Source: Linyphia triangularis
Taxonomy: Eukaryota > Arthropoda > Arachnida > Araneae > Linyphiidae
Reading direction: 5' to 3'
Length of the DNA stretch: 64,000 bases
NCBI GenBank assembly: GCA_963978545.1
Contig: OZ021723.1
Span: 4,966,273 to 5,030,272, forward strand
The translations under genes and the position numbers were made by a program. Shown here in pieces: positions 1 through 10,740 of the stretch (its first letter is position 1; every line of letters begins with the position of its first letter). The notes beneath the pieces were generated by a model, which saw only the letters and a list, made by a program, of their open reading frames with translations, was not told where the DNA came from and did no database searches.

Positions 1-413
1 TGAGTATAAGGGACTACAGAACAGATTGTACCTATTTTTTCGAAAAATTATTGCTATAAATACATAATAATAGTTTGCGAAAATATTGAAATTTATGTGT
101 AATCTTATATAACAGCCTATATATTTTTTATTTTTGAAAATAAAACTTAGATTTTAGTTCATTATACTCATGAATATCATAAAAATATGTATTAAAAAAT
201 AAAACAAAATGTATTTCAAAACTTATTTTTTCCAACATTAGCCGTATTGGCAAAATACTGATCGATTTCGACTAAAAATCTCCTTTTTTAAAGAAAAAAA
301 AAATTAAAAAGTAAATATTTTTGTCAATTTCATATTTTTGTCATATAATACACATTTTATTGCAATAAAAAATTTCATTAATAAGGTTTTATTAACGTAG
401 TCGGATACCTTAA
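1..413 (-). mobile_element. TTAA-bounded element, subfamily A, copy 1 (cut by window edge)
   Basis: Positions 1-413 are the inverted counterpart of about 7598-8030, ending at GTAGTCGGATACCTTAA (TTAA at 410-413). The other end lies left of the window. The stretch from 414 to 765 is AT-rich intron of gene 1 with nothing recognisable. Confidence 0.8.
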
Positions 414-765
414 TAAAAATTTATTAGGCATTGCAGAATACCAATAGTTAATAGAATGTAGTGAATTATTATTATTATTTTATACATAAATGCATTTTTA
501 TTCGCCAATGGACAATTCCCAACAATGGAAAGAATTTCTTTCTGATTCCAAATATACAAACAAAAGTTATTTAAAAAAAATTAGTTATTTAAATATCAAG
601 AAAAAAAATTCCCGAAAGCCTCACTAGATTGCAGTCCGATAAAAACGCTAAAATACTCACCGGATAATTAGTAGTATTTGGATAGTAAAATACATGGTGT
701 GGCTAAAGTTTGTTGCTATTATATAACTTAATGAAATGATGAATATAGTATGTATATTTATACAG

Positions 766-860
766 GAATTCTGAATTCATGCAAATATAATGACATAGAA
801 AAAACACTTGCTCAGATTACGGAAAGAGATGAAGTGCACTTGAGAAAAAATAGAAAAACA
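766..860 (+). CDS. SEC14-like gene 1, internal exon a (CRAL-TRIO domain)
   Basis: First exon of gene 1 visible here. Earlier exons (N-terminal helical domain and the start of the CRAL-TRIO fold) lie left of the window. It follows an acceptor (tttatacag) and ends at a GTAAGT donor. The first two bases complete a codon begun in the previous exon, then 31 codons read ILNSCKYNDIEKTLAQ and on to the donor. The ILxSxKxxDI pattern matches the region of SEC14-like proteins just after the first CRAL-TRIO strands. It ends in phase 0 and joins the exon at 2186 without a shift. The family consists of cytosolic lipid-transfer proteins; the ligand of this copy is unknown. Confidence 0.75.
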
Positions 861-1593
861 GTAAGTGTAATAAAAAATTGTATGCATAGTTATATTTAAA
901 TGGTATTAATAGATATATTTGAATAATACGTTTTAACCTTTAATGTCATTTTAGAAACATGAATTTCTTGTATATAAACTTTATAAAATTCCATTTTTTT
1001 CCACTTATAAAAAAACTTCTTTATTGATCAAAATGTGTGGCCAAACAGAATAATTGATGACTTATGTTAGAAGTTTGTTTAACTAAGGTATAAATTGGAG
1101 GTTGGTGTGTGTAGCTTTAAATGCCTATATCGCAATGTCTCTCATTTACATATGTCCATATAATATAATGCATGAACTCATAAGTTGTACCATTTCACGT
1201 ATATTCACTCAAAAAAGAAATTTATGATGATTTACACACGCCAAACATTGAACTGTCATGAAATTTTGAGTAAAAATAATTTTTTATTTGAGCTACTTAA
1301 AAAAAAAAAATACCTGTTACATTAATTTTTCTTTGAATTAAAAATTTCTCAGTGCAATTATAACTTGCATTTCAAAGTTAGTTATTCTTAGAATCGTTAA
1401 GGCCACCAAAAATTAGCCAAGGTTTTAATAGAAAAATAAAATTGTCAAAACTCTTTTAAACGAAGCTTAAAGTATTACTTGTTATATGTGAATATTTTTT
1501 TATATACTTTTGTCTTTATATAAAATCGTGCAACCTTTTTTAAAACACTAACTCGCTAACTAAATATTATGGTACAAAGTGATTAATTGCAAC

Positions 1594-1940
1594 TATACTA
1601 AACTCCAACATAACTTGACATCACTAGACGATAGATCTTCACCGTGCTCATAGTCAATTAATCCATTTTAGCGGAGTGAAGACATAATTCTCGCCAAACC
1701 TTATAGTCTTTTGTTCTGTACAGGGTTGCTGGGCTTAGTTTTCTAGTGTGATTTTTTCTTGTGGGACGGGAGAAGAATAAAAAGGGTGATACACTATTCC
1801 TCTTCATCCTGTTTGTCGAACAAAAGGCTATATGGTTTGGCGAGCATTATGCTTTCACACCGCCAAAATGGATAAATAGCCTATGAGCACTGTGACGATC
1901 TACCGTCTAGTGATGTCAAGTTAAGTTGAAGTTTAGTATA
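1594..1940. mobile_element. Foldback MITE, family FB1, copy 1
   Basis: Two imperfect inverted arms of roughly 125 bases start and end with TATACTAAACT / AGTTTAGTATA and share blocks such as GACATCACTAGACG and GCTCATAG. About 90 bases of unrelated sequence separate them. A second copy at 45478-45722 has the same arms with a shorter spacer, so this is a dispersed family. No coding capacity is visible. Superfamily unknown. Confidence 0.85.
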
Positions 1941-2142
1941 CACTGTTAAAAAAAATTGTCCACCTTGCACCAAAAATTGGTTCCCATTAGCTGCCACCAA
2001 CATTTGGTGCTTAGTTTCGCGATTTAATGGTGCTTACGGTCCGAGGTTGCACCATTAAATCGTGAAACTAAGCACCAAATATTGGTGGCGGCTAAATGGG
2101 AACCAATTTTTGGTGCAAGGTGGAACAAAATTTTTAACAGTG
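1941..2142. mobile_element. 202-bp TA-flanked palindromic MITE, copy 1
   Basis: Almost the whole unit is an inverted repeat starting CACTGTTAAAA and ending TTTTAACAGTG, flanked by TA on both sides. The arms pair through AAGCACCAAAT / ACATTTGGTGCTT. A near-identical copy lies at 60946-61148 in the first intron of gene 2. TA flanks and CACTG termini fit a non-autonomous Tc1/mariner-type element; the superfamily is inference. It abuts the FB1 copy on its left. Confidence 0.9.
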
Positions 2143-2185
2143 TAGTACATTGAAAATAGTAGTTATTTTTTGTAAATAATTACAG

Positions 2186-2264
2186 GCAGGTGGATCATAT
2201 CCTGGTTATATTTTTATATATGATATTGAAGGATTAGATTTCGCAAAAGCAACTGACAAAAAAG
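2186..2264 (+). CDS. SEC14-like gene 1, internal exon b (CRAL-TRIO domain)
   Basis: After the acceptor aattacag it reads AGGSYPGYIFIYDIEGLDFA and ends with one base of the next codon before GTAACA. The core YIFIYDIEGLDF is the buried CRAL-TRIO strand followed by the hallmark D-x-E/D-GL turn seen in SEC14L proteins. The phases (0 in, 1 out) match both neighbours. The variable loop before the strand is short. Confidence 0.88.
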
Positions 2265-2896
2265 GTAACATATCCTTTGTTAAATATCAATCAGTACTTT
2301 ACATCTAATTTATTTTCTATGACTTACTTTTCCTATACTATAATTTCAAAATAAATTTTCAAAAAATGTCGCTACGTCTATCTTGTAAATTACTTGCTGC
2401 TGCAGATATTATGTATCTACGTTATTATAAGATAAAATGCTATATTTTTTACGTGATTAGTGACGTAGAACTGTTAGAAATTGAATTTTTAGGCAGGAAA
2501 ATTTTGCCATAGACTCTTAGAGTTTTAATGTCTAATGAACTGCAATTATTCATTTTTTTTTAATTTCTAAAAGATATAAAGCAAAACTACTCATTTTGAA
2601 ATAATTTTAAATTATTATAGATTATTTAAAATCAGGAAAAAATGCCATAAACATCCACTATAAAAATGATGTAAACCTTTCATGCAACATTTAACAGCTG
2701 CTATTCTGAAATGAAAAAATTATGGCATTTTGTATAAAATTCAAAGTTAAAGTACTAACAGTAAACTGTATGAAAACCCACGACTTTTACTACTAAAGAT
2801 TAATTCATTTTATTTTTTAATGCTAATTTATCTTAATATTATTTAATTTTCAAAACAAATGTATAATTCTAATTCTTTATTTTTTACCACTCTTAG

Positions 2897-2977
2897 CAAT
2901 CGAAACTACTATACGTATTTTACCAATGTATCATAAGTACTACCCTGGTCGTCTGGGGAAAATATACATCATAAATG
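2897..2977 (+). CDS. SEC14-like gene 1, internal exon c (CRAL-TRIO domain)
   Basis: Acceptor ctcttag, donor GTAAGT, phase 1 in and 1 out. It encodes AIETTIRILPMYHKYYPGRL followed by GKIYIING. The YHKYYPGRLGKIYIIN block is the best-conserved CRAL-TRIO signature (YPxRL-xxIYxIN), lining the lipid pocket. The 632-base intron to its left is plain AT-rich sequence. Confidence 0.93.
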
Positions 2978-3239
2978 GTAAGTATCCTTAAGTTACTGTT
3001 TCATCACGATAAAATTATTAATTTCTAGTAATGAACGTCCTGCACCAATGTACCATTAATCGCTCTAAACTTGACACTTCATTATTGACATTCTCCTTTT
3101 GTCATATGCAACTGATTATTTATTTTTTTTAATTAGAATTAGATTTCTGATTATTTATTTTTTTATTTTTTTAAATATTAGATAACAGATAAATTTATTA
3201 ATTTTGGTTGAAATATATATGTACAAATTTTAATATATA

Positions 3240-4788
3240 CACTATCTACCAATTAATATTTGGACGCTCATTCAAATGAGGATATCTTCTCAGTGGAGCA
3301 ACGTAGACACATGAAATTCACATCAAGAAGACATTTCTATGCAAAATATCTATAAGTGAAGCAACTCAGTCGTAAATTGAAATGTAAAGTGTACAGTGGA
3401 GGCATATACAAAAGAATGGAGTACCATTAGTATGCAGATGTACAGATGCATTTACATTAAAAATCGTATAAGTCATGGAGTTGAATTTTAGTGTGAGATA
3501 TGATCTCCCCTGTCATCAGTGTTTACTTGGCACTGTATTCTCATACTTAACATGAGTTTCTTGTTGAATTCTAATGGCTAAATTGCTCGTCCCACCTTTT
3601 GAACTGTTTGCAAATGATGGAAAGTTCCCAATACATTAAATCTTTACACAATGCATATCGTAGAAGCGTCCCTCACATGCTTAGAGAAATTTGGATTAGA
3701 GGAGTGATCTGCGTTACTTATAGGAGCGATGTTAATATTTTGTAAGCGTTTGTCGGAAGCAAAAGTGGAATAAAATTTGCAATAACTATCAATAAACCCG
3801 ATTTAGAAACTGATATTTCACAATTAAAGACTTGTCTAGATCAAGGTAACATATTTACTGTGAAAAAGTGGCATATAATTATATTTTGCGCTCTTGGAGA
3901 GCTTATTAAACAAATTCAACATATTAAACCTAAAGATCAAAACTCTTTTCCCACCAAATCATTAGCTTGAATTGGAATTTTCCATGAAATATCATGTTCT
4001 CACCTTTCTACAGATCCTCTGATGCCTCATATTGTTCATGAGATTGAAAAATTATTTTCAGTTAACAGTATCTGATGTTAAAAAGATTTGGTCTTTGGTT
4101 GCAGTATGTTGAATTGATTTCATAAGTTCCTAAGAGCTCAAAAGATAATTAAATTTGACTCTTTCACTGTAATTACGTTAACCTGATCTAGACAAGTCTT
4201 TAATAGTGAAATATCGGTTTCTAAACCATGTTTATTGATACATATGGCAAATTTCATTCCTCTTTTGCTTTGGATAAATGATTAAAAAATATCAATATTT
4301 GCTCTTATAAGTAAGCTAGATCACTCCTCTAATCCGAATTTCATCAAGCATGTGTGCGACGTTTCCACGATATGCATTGTGTAAAGATTTAATGTTTTGG
4401 GAACTTTCCATCACTTACAAACTGTTCAAAAGATGGGGCGAACAATTTAGTCACTAGAATTCATCAAGAAACTAATGTTAAGTATAAGAATACAGTGCCA
4501 AGTAAACACTGATGACAGGGGAGATCATATCTCACACTAAAAGTCAACTTCAAGACTTGCGTGATATTTAATGTAAATGCATCTGTACAACAGCACACTA
4601 ATGGTACTCCATTCTTTTGCATATCCCCCCACTGTACACTTTGCATTTCAATTTGCGACTGAGTAGTTTTACTTATAGATATGCTGCATAAAGATGTCGT
4701 TTTGATGAGAATTTCTTGTGTCTATGCTACTCCACTGAGAAGATATCCTCATTTGCATGGGTGTCCAAATACTTATTGGTAGACAGTG
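3240..4788. mobile_element. Long foldback element, family FB2, TA-flanked
   Basis: The left end CACTATCTACCAAT and right end ATTGGTAGACAGTG are inverted and flanked by TA. The inverted similarity continues inward for most of the 1.55 kb: shared blocks include GAGGATATCTTCTCAGTGGA, GATATGATCTCCCCTGTCAT and AAAGACTTGTCTAGATCA, each present once per orientation. Many substitutions make it an old hairpin. TA flanks suggest a Tc1/mariner-related origin, but I see no transposase. A fragment of one arm recurs at 37095-37300. Confidence 0.85.
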
Positions 4789-5639
4789 TATACATCCGTA
4801 TATATGCATTCGTAAACCGTTCTTCAACATTGTTTAGTATTCAACCACAGCAGGAACCTTATTAGGATAATTTTCTATATCTAAGTGTCTTAACTTGTAA
4901 TACACTATGTGTGTATATAAATCAGCCATAAAAAATATCTTTTTCTGGGTTTTCTCATACATTTAAAATTCTAACTATTCTGCTTTTTTTTAACTTCCGT
5001 CCTGTATTTTTTCTAGTTCCTGATGAAATTTGTTTAAAAACAATTAATTACATAAAATCCAATAAATTGCATAAAAATGCATTTAACTCAAAATGTTGTT
5101 TTTCAAATTCTATGTTCAATGGCAATTCAATTCAAGGGCTGTGATTATGCTAATTTTTTATTTGCTAATTTTGATTTGCCTGAACTTTTCAGCAAGTGTT
5201 CGGTATGTTATGCTAATAACAAATTTGAAAACCGCTTTAAAAAAATCCACTTCGTTGTCGTGTCCCTGGTCGTTTTTATTAAAGAACGATGTAAATGTGA
5301 TCAAAATGTACAAAAACAGCAAAATTGAGCGATGCCATTTTCCACACATGAAATAAACTGCAAACTTATGCCAAGGGTTTGCTTTCATTTTTTATTTCAC
5401 AAAACTATTCAAAGGTAAAAATAAGCTTCATAATTTTGAAACCTGCTTGAAGATTTTTGAAAAATAAAAATATTTTTATTGAATATTACTAAAAGGTTAT
5501 CAAGAATGCTAAAAGAATGCAAGAATCCTGGTCAGCTATATTTGTCACTTGCATGTCAAAGTTTTCTGTTGGAAGTTTTAGTATAATATTAGATTCATAA
5601 TTTTAAGTGGAAACAGTATGAATAAGAATTGTCGATAGA

Positions 5640-7330
5640 AGTGTCAATGCTGGTTATTGTGGCACAGCAAATGTAATTTCTGACAAAGCAGCCATCAGCC
5701 AAGAAACGTGGCTAAAAATAATACAAAGTTATTTCACTAAACCACAAGCAAGGCAAAGATAGCTATGATACTTCTCATCACATGAGATATATGCAGCTCT
5801 TCTTTCCAATGGTTACATTAGAAATGTGAAGTCGTCTGTTGTTCATATTTTACATTAAGAAAGCTCTATAGAAAAAATCACTCTGAAAATCATATCGTTA
5901 TACCATTTTTCAAACCTTGAGAATGAAGAAGGAATAACATTTTGGAATTGGAACCATCATGGTATTGGATCTGGGAAACAAACTGACATAAAGGTAGAAG
6001 ATGTCATGCACAAATTAAAGTATGAAATCATACAACCTTTTCCTGAAGATTTTCCGAAAAGGAAACCGCCCCAAAAGAAGCAACCTAGGAAACGGATTAA
6101 AATTGTTTCTCCCTGATGTGGAATGTACAGCAACGTTTAAATCAATCAAGGACTTAGATAATCATGCACTGGATGGACAGCACACAACTGTGCTAGCAGT
6201 AACAACAAAGTTTAAAGAACTAAGTCGAGCCACATTATGTAAAAAAAAAAAAAAAGAAGACAGCAGCTATTCTTACTTACTCATTAACCTCTAACAAACA
6301 AGCAGGCTATGAAATTCCTCTGGTTAAGTCTAATAAAATACCCACTATGTATGACTCAATTGGTTGTAGTCCGAGAGGTGACTGCAATTTTTGGACCTCA
6401 ACGAACATTATTCTGAATTTTTTATAGAGATTGGAGAAAAATGAGTAGATTAGGAATCCACTGGTCTGCCGTGGCAAAAATGGGAAACTGATTAAAAATT
6501 GCCTTGGAATGAGTTGAGCTAAAATCCGATTGCCAAATATGTCATAACTTGCCAAAAAGAGAACAAACTTTTTCGTTTGGCAACCCTGCATTTTGATTTT
6601 CAATGAGAAAAAGCGCAAACGATTTTTGATCTCTGGCTTGGAAAATGTGTATCTTTTAAAAGTAAACCAAATTGGCGACATCATTTACGTCATCCGTGAC
6701 GTAATGTTTATTGCCAACTTGGCTCCCTTTTAATAGATGCAAGTAGACCGTCGCCAGATATCTGAATCGTCTGCAACCTTCTTAATTGATAATTAAAGAG
6801 TGAGGGTTACCAAATTAAAAAAAAATGCTCATTATTTGGCATGTTATGGCTCATTTGGCAATTGGATTTAGTACAATTTATTAAAAGTCGATTTTTGACC
6901 AGTTTCGGCCATTTTTGCCACGGCAGACCAGTAGATTCGTAATCTACTCACTTTTCTCTAATTTCTATAAGAAAATCAGAATGATGTTCGATGGGGTTCA
7001 AAAATTGCAGTCGCCTCTCAGTCTATTGGGGGCTGAAAAAGAGGAAGAAACAGCCGAAGTGAACATTGAAGCAAAAGTCCTATATATACCGACGCCTTCA
7101 TGTAAGGAAAAGAAACAAGCCGAAAAGCTAGACCAGAAAGTTTGGTGCAGTCAATGAAGACACCTTTAGATTTAAATGAAACAAAGATGTTTAGTGTTTG
7201 TGGCTACTTTCTTTATAAAACTACAAGTGATGCCGCAATTTTCTGTGTTAGTAACTCACAAAAAAGTCAAACTCTTCATACATATTTGAAGCTAAAAAGA
7301 AACTGAGCCCAACTGGAAGATGAAGGTCTA
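5640..7330 (+). pseudogene. Degraded transposon-like coding relic with C2H2-like motif
   Basis: A broken reading path can be followed over roughly 5640-6110 in more than one frame with stops; a clear piece is ITFWNWNHHGIGSG then a lysine/proline-rich stretch. Another piece at 6100-6200 reads ECTATFKSIKDLDNHALDGQ, which has the second cysteine, F, L and two histidines of a C2H2 finger but lacks the first cysteine. A 659-bp MITE (6367-7025) splits it and similar lysine-rich coding resumes to about 7150. It resembles zinc-finger proteins carried by invertebrate repeats, but I cannot name the family. Not functional. Confidence 0.45.
6367..7025. mobile_element. 660-bp MITE, family M3, copy 1 (TSD TTG)
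   Basis: Starts TAGTCCGAGAGGTGACTGCA and ends with the inverted form CTCTCAGTCTA, with inverted arms of about 150 bases including GAGTAGATTA and CACTGGTCTGCCGTGGC. It is flanked by TTG directly repeated at 6364-6366 and 7026-7028. Two more copies lie at 10741-11400 and 15363-16024. A 3-bp target duplication would fit PIF/Harbinger-like elements, but I could not assign the superfamily. The open frame on - at 6307-6684 is not a gene. Confidence 0.93.
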
Positions 7331-7477
7331 GAGATTTAAAAATTTACTAATTTATATTTTACTATAAGATTACACTGTAAAAAAAAGCTGAATGTGGAAA
7401 AAGTATTAACTCTTCATCAATATATTTAAATTATTAATTATTGATACGAAAACTAATTTTATCTTTCACATTTTTAG

Positions 7478-7564
7478 CTTCAAGTTTCTTTTATATTCCA
7501 TTTAATATTGTGAAAAACTTCTTGGATGCTTCTATATTGGATATCATTCGCATTTTTGGAACAG
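7478..7564 (+). CDS. SEC14-like gene 1, internal exon d (CRAL-TRIO domain)
   Basis: Acceptor cattttag, donor GTATGT, phase 1 in and 1 out. It encodes ASSFFYIPFNIVKNFLDAS followed by ILDIIRIFGT. This corresponds to the P-x-x-F-x-x-x-W/F-x-x-hK/D helix of CRAL-TRIO domains that forms the gate helix over the lipid pocket. A TTAA-bounded element starts 33 bases after the donor. Confidence 0.85.
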
Positions 7565-7597
7565 GTATGTTTAAATATTCTTGAATTAAAGCTTTGT

Positions 7598-8336
7598 TTA
7601 AGGTATCCGACTACATTGGGAGCAATTTTTTTTTAAAAATCTTAGTCATGAAACTTTCTATTACATTAAAATGTGCATTATATGATAAAAACTTGAAATT
7701 GATAAAAAAAATATTAACTTTTTTTAATTTTATTTTTCTAAAAGAAGGAAATTTTTAATCGAAATCAACCAATATTTTGTCAAAACGGCTAATGTTGTAA
7801 AAAAAAGTTTTGAAATATATTTTGTTTTACTTTTTACTACATGATTCTATGATATTCATAAGTATAATGAACTAAAATCCAAGTTATATTTTCAAAAATA
7901 AAAATTATATAGGCTGTTATATAAGATTACACATAAATTTCAATATTTCCGCAACATATTATTATGTATATATAGCAATAATTTTTCGAAAAATAGGTAT
8001 AATCAAATCTGTCGTCCATTATACTCATCATAATATAACGAACAACTGTACAAAAAATTATATTTCTATCTTAAATACATTTTGAGATTGAGCAAAAGCC
8101 GTATTTCAGTATTAGCGAAAAATCCATTCTTTAGAAAACACGATTTTGGAATCTCTCTACATGGATTTTCGTATTAACAACCGTTTTTGAACGACTATAA
8201 CTAAACTTCTATTTAAAGTACAAGAAAAAGACAAACTGATTTGAACATAGAATTGTACAATTCATATGAAACGAAATTTAAAAAAAATGAAATTTTCATC
8301 GCTTTTGCCATTTTAAGAGTACTCGATTACCATTAA
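7598..8336 (+). mobile_element. TTAA-bounded element, subfamily A, copy 2
   Basis: Left end TTAAGGTATCCGACTAC; right end GTACTCGATTACCATTAA, a degenerate inverted version, giving 739 bases between TTAA borders. The first 430 bases match positions 1-413 in inverted orientation, proving a dispersed repeat. The interior is AT-rich with long A and T runs and no convincing reading frame. It shares border type and size with other elements in this window but not obvious internal sequence. Confidence 0.75.
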
Positions 8337-8663
8337 AATTTATGAACATCTTGCAAAGTAGAAAATGCGGGAAATACCTAAGTAGCATAATTGTATTTGT
8401 ATTGTATTGGAGCATAATTGTTTAAAAAACATAAAACAAATTATAAAATCATTGAACGAGTTTCCATTTTTGGATAATCAGTAATGTAAAACGCGATAAA
8501 ACTACCTAAGTTGTAGGCCAAATGCTAAAATTTATTATAAAAATATGAAAACACCATTTAAAAGACTACAATTTTAAAATAACAAAGTATTGCTCAAATT
8601 TCTAGGATTCTTTCATACATGATCGAGCCAATTGTTTCATTTAATTCGCATTTTGGCAGTTTA

Positions 8664-9702
8664 CTATTATTATGTCTAAAAGTACAATTGTTTTAAAATT
8701 CTTAAGAAATACTTTATATAAATTCTTAACCTAGTTACTTAACCTAATAAATTAAGTTTCCTATTTTTATGTCTAAAGGTACAATCGTTTTAAAATTCTT
8801 AAGAAATACTTTATATAAATTCTTAACCTAGTTACTTAACCTAATAAATTAAGTTTCCTATTTTTATGTCTAAAGGTACAATCGTTTTAAAATTCTTAAG
8901 AAATACTTTATATAAATTCTTAACCTAGTTACTTAACCTAATAAATTAAGTTTCCTATTTTTATGTCTAAAGGTACAATCGTTTTAAAATTCTTAAGAAA
9001 TACTTTATATAAATTCTTAACCTAGTTACTTAACCTAATAAATTAAGTTTCCTATTTTTATGTCTAGAGGTACAATCGTTTTAAAATTCTTAAGAAATAC
9101 TTTATATAAATTCTTAACCTAGTTACTTAACCTAATAAATTAAGTTTCCTATTTTTATGTCTAAAGGTACAATCGTTTTAAAATTCTTAAGAAATACTTT
9201 ATATAAATTCTTAACCTAGTTACTTAACCTAATAAATTAAGTTTCCTATTTTTATGTCTAAAGGTACAATCGTTTTAAAATTCTTAAGAAATACTTTATA
9301 TAAATTCTTAACCTAGTTACTTAACCTAATAAATTAAGTTTCCTATTTTTATGTCTAAAGGTACAATCGTTTTAAAATTCTTAAGAAATACTTTATATAA
9401 ATTCTTAACCTAGTTACTTAACCTAATAAATTAAGTTTCCTATTTTTATGTCTAAAGGTACAATCGTTTTAAAATTCTTAAGAAATACTTTATATAAATT
9501 CTTAACCTAGTTACTTAACCTAATAAATTAAGTTTCCTATTTTTATGTCTAAAGGTACAATCGTTTTAAAATTCTTAAGAAATACTTTATATAAATTCTT
9601 AACCTAGTTACTTAACCTAATAAATTAAGTTTCCTATTTTTATGTCTAAAGGTACAATCGTTTTAAAATTCTTAAGAAATACTTTATATAAATTCTTAAC
9701 CT
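8664..9702 (+). repeat. 97-bp tandem array, about 10.7 copies
   Basis: A unit beginning CTATTTTTATGTCTAAAGGT recurs at 8761, 8858, 8955 and so on every 97 bases to 9634, with a diverged first copy at about 8664 and a truncated last copy ending at 9702. Internal copies are nearly identical, with a single substitution visible near 9067, which indicates recent expansion or homogenisation. It lies in the intron before exon e of gene 1. The 327 bases before it (8337-8663) are ordinary AT-rich intron. Confidence 0.97.
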
Positions 9703-9920
9703 TACGAAACTTTATTTTTTATAATCCATCAATTTAATTTTAAATCCAAAATATATATACATATATATTTTGAATGACTAAAGTACCATGCACAAAATAC
9801 TCAATAATAATCCAATGTTACACAAAGTAAAGTAGTCGTTTCACTATTGAGTTGTGTATCACTTTGTTGTTAGTTATGCTTTGCTTGTATAAGTTTATAA
9901 CCTAGTATATTTTCTTCCAG

Positions 9921-9964
9921 ATGGATACAAAGAAGAACTGCTAAAAATTAACGTTAACGAATTT
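9921..9964 (+). pseudogene. Decoy copy 1 of exon e, stop-terminated
   Basis: Same acceptor and same first 31 bases as the real exon at 10605. The frame then reads NVNEF and hits TAA. No matching donor follows within the unit. Identical copies begin at 10149 and 10377. Confidence 0.9.
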
Positions 9965-10148
9965 TAAAATGATTGTACCTTTAGACATAAAAATAGGAAA
10001 CTTAACTAAAGTACCATGCACAAAATACTCAATAATAATCCAATGTTACACAAAGTAAAGTAGTCGTTTCACTATTGAGTTGTGTATCACTTTGTTGTTA
10101 GTTATGCTTTGCTTGTATAAGTTTATAACCTAGTATATTTTCTTCCAG

Positions 10149-10192
10149 ATGGATACAAAGAAGAACTGCTAAAAATTAACGTTAACGAATTT
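10149..10192 (+). pseudogene. Decoy copy 2 of exon e, stop-terminated
   Basis: Second 228-bp copy of the exon-e acceptor and exon start, with the same in-frame TAA. Confidence 0.9.
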
Positions 10193-10376
10193 TAAAATGA
10201 TTGTACCTTTAGACATAAAAATAGGAAACTTAACTAAAGTACCATGCACAAAATACTCAATAATAATCCAATGTTACACAAAGTAAAGTAGTCGTTTCAC
10301 TATTGAGTTGTGTATCACTTTGTTGTTAGTTATGCTTTGCTTGTATAAGTTTATAACCTAGTATATTTTCTTCCAG

Positions 10377-10420
10377 ATGGATACAAAGAAGAACTGCTAA
10401 AAATTAACGTTAACGAATTT
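10377..10420 (+). pseudogene. Decoy copy 3 of exon e, stop-terminated
   Basis: Third copy, 228 bases upstream of the real exon, with the same in-frame TAA. Confidence 0.9.
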
Positions 10421-10604
10421 TAAAATGATTGTACCTTTAGACATAAAAATAGGAAACTTAACTAAAGTACCATGCACAAAATACTCAATAATAATCCAAT
10501 GTTACACAAAGTAAAGTAGTCGTTTCACTATTGAGTTGTGTATCACTTTGTTGTTAGTTATGCTTTGCTTGTATAAGTTTATAACCTAGTATATTTTCTT
10601 CCAG

Positions 10605-10711
10605 ATGGATACAAAGAAGAACTGCTAAAAATTATCGATGCTGATAAACTACCAGCGTTTTTAGGAGGAAATAGAACAGATCCAGATGGGAATCCTCTCT
10701 GCAAAACTATT
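10605..10711 (+). CDS. SEC14-like gene 1, internal exon e (end of CRAL-TRIO)
   Basis: Acceptor cttccag, donor GTAAGA, phase 1 in and 0 out. It encodes DGYKEELLKIIDADKLPAFL then GGNRTDPDGNPLC. The LPAFLGG-x-x-TDPDGNPxC block is diagnostic of the animal SEC14L subfamily: the end of the CRAL-TRIO domain followed by the linker to the GOLD domain. I chose this copy over the three upstream look-alikes because only it continues through the conserved block to a donor. By my count 7 of 36 third positions are G or C. Confidence 0.95.
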
Positions 10712-10740
10712 GTAAGATAAACTTTTCAGTCGAAACTTAA

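Larger units (their letters stand above)
861..2185 (+). other. Intron with foldback element and TA-flanked MITE
   Basis: Intron between exons a and b of gene 1. About 861-1593 is AT-rich with nothing I recognise. The 3' half is two abutting inverted-repeat elements (1594-1940 and 1941-2142, listed separately), the second ending 43 bases before the next exon. Confidence 0.65.
2978..7477 (+). other. 4.5-kb intron made largely of mobile DNA
   Basis: Intron between exons c and d. It contains a 1.55-kb foldback element (3240-4788), a degraded coding relic (about 5640-7330) and a 659-bp MITE inserted in that relic (6367-7025). Between 4789 and 5640 the sequence is AT-rich; overlapping open frames at 5077-5388 lie on both strands and look like chance. 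Confidence 0.6.
9778..10604 (+). repeat. 228-bp tandem array carrying three decoy splice acceptors
   Basis: A unit starting CTAAAGTACCATGCACAAAA recurs at 9778, 10006, 10234 and 10462, exactly 228 bases apart. The first three contain the intron end (ttttcttccag) plus the first 31 bases of exon e of gene 1. They then switch to other sequence ending in a segment that is the reverse complement of part of the 97-bp unit to the left. The fourth unit runs into the real exon at 10605. Decoy acceptors end at 9920, 10148 and 10376. Confidence 0.97.

Noticed and set aside
7598..8336. Assigning the TTAA-bounded elements firmly to piggyBac
   Set aside because: TTAA borders fit, but no transposase or verified empty site is visible, so the superfamily is left open.
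8664..9702. CRISPR-like regular array
   Set aside because: Units are contiguous with no unique spacers, and the context is an animal intron; it is a minisatellite.
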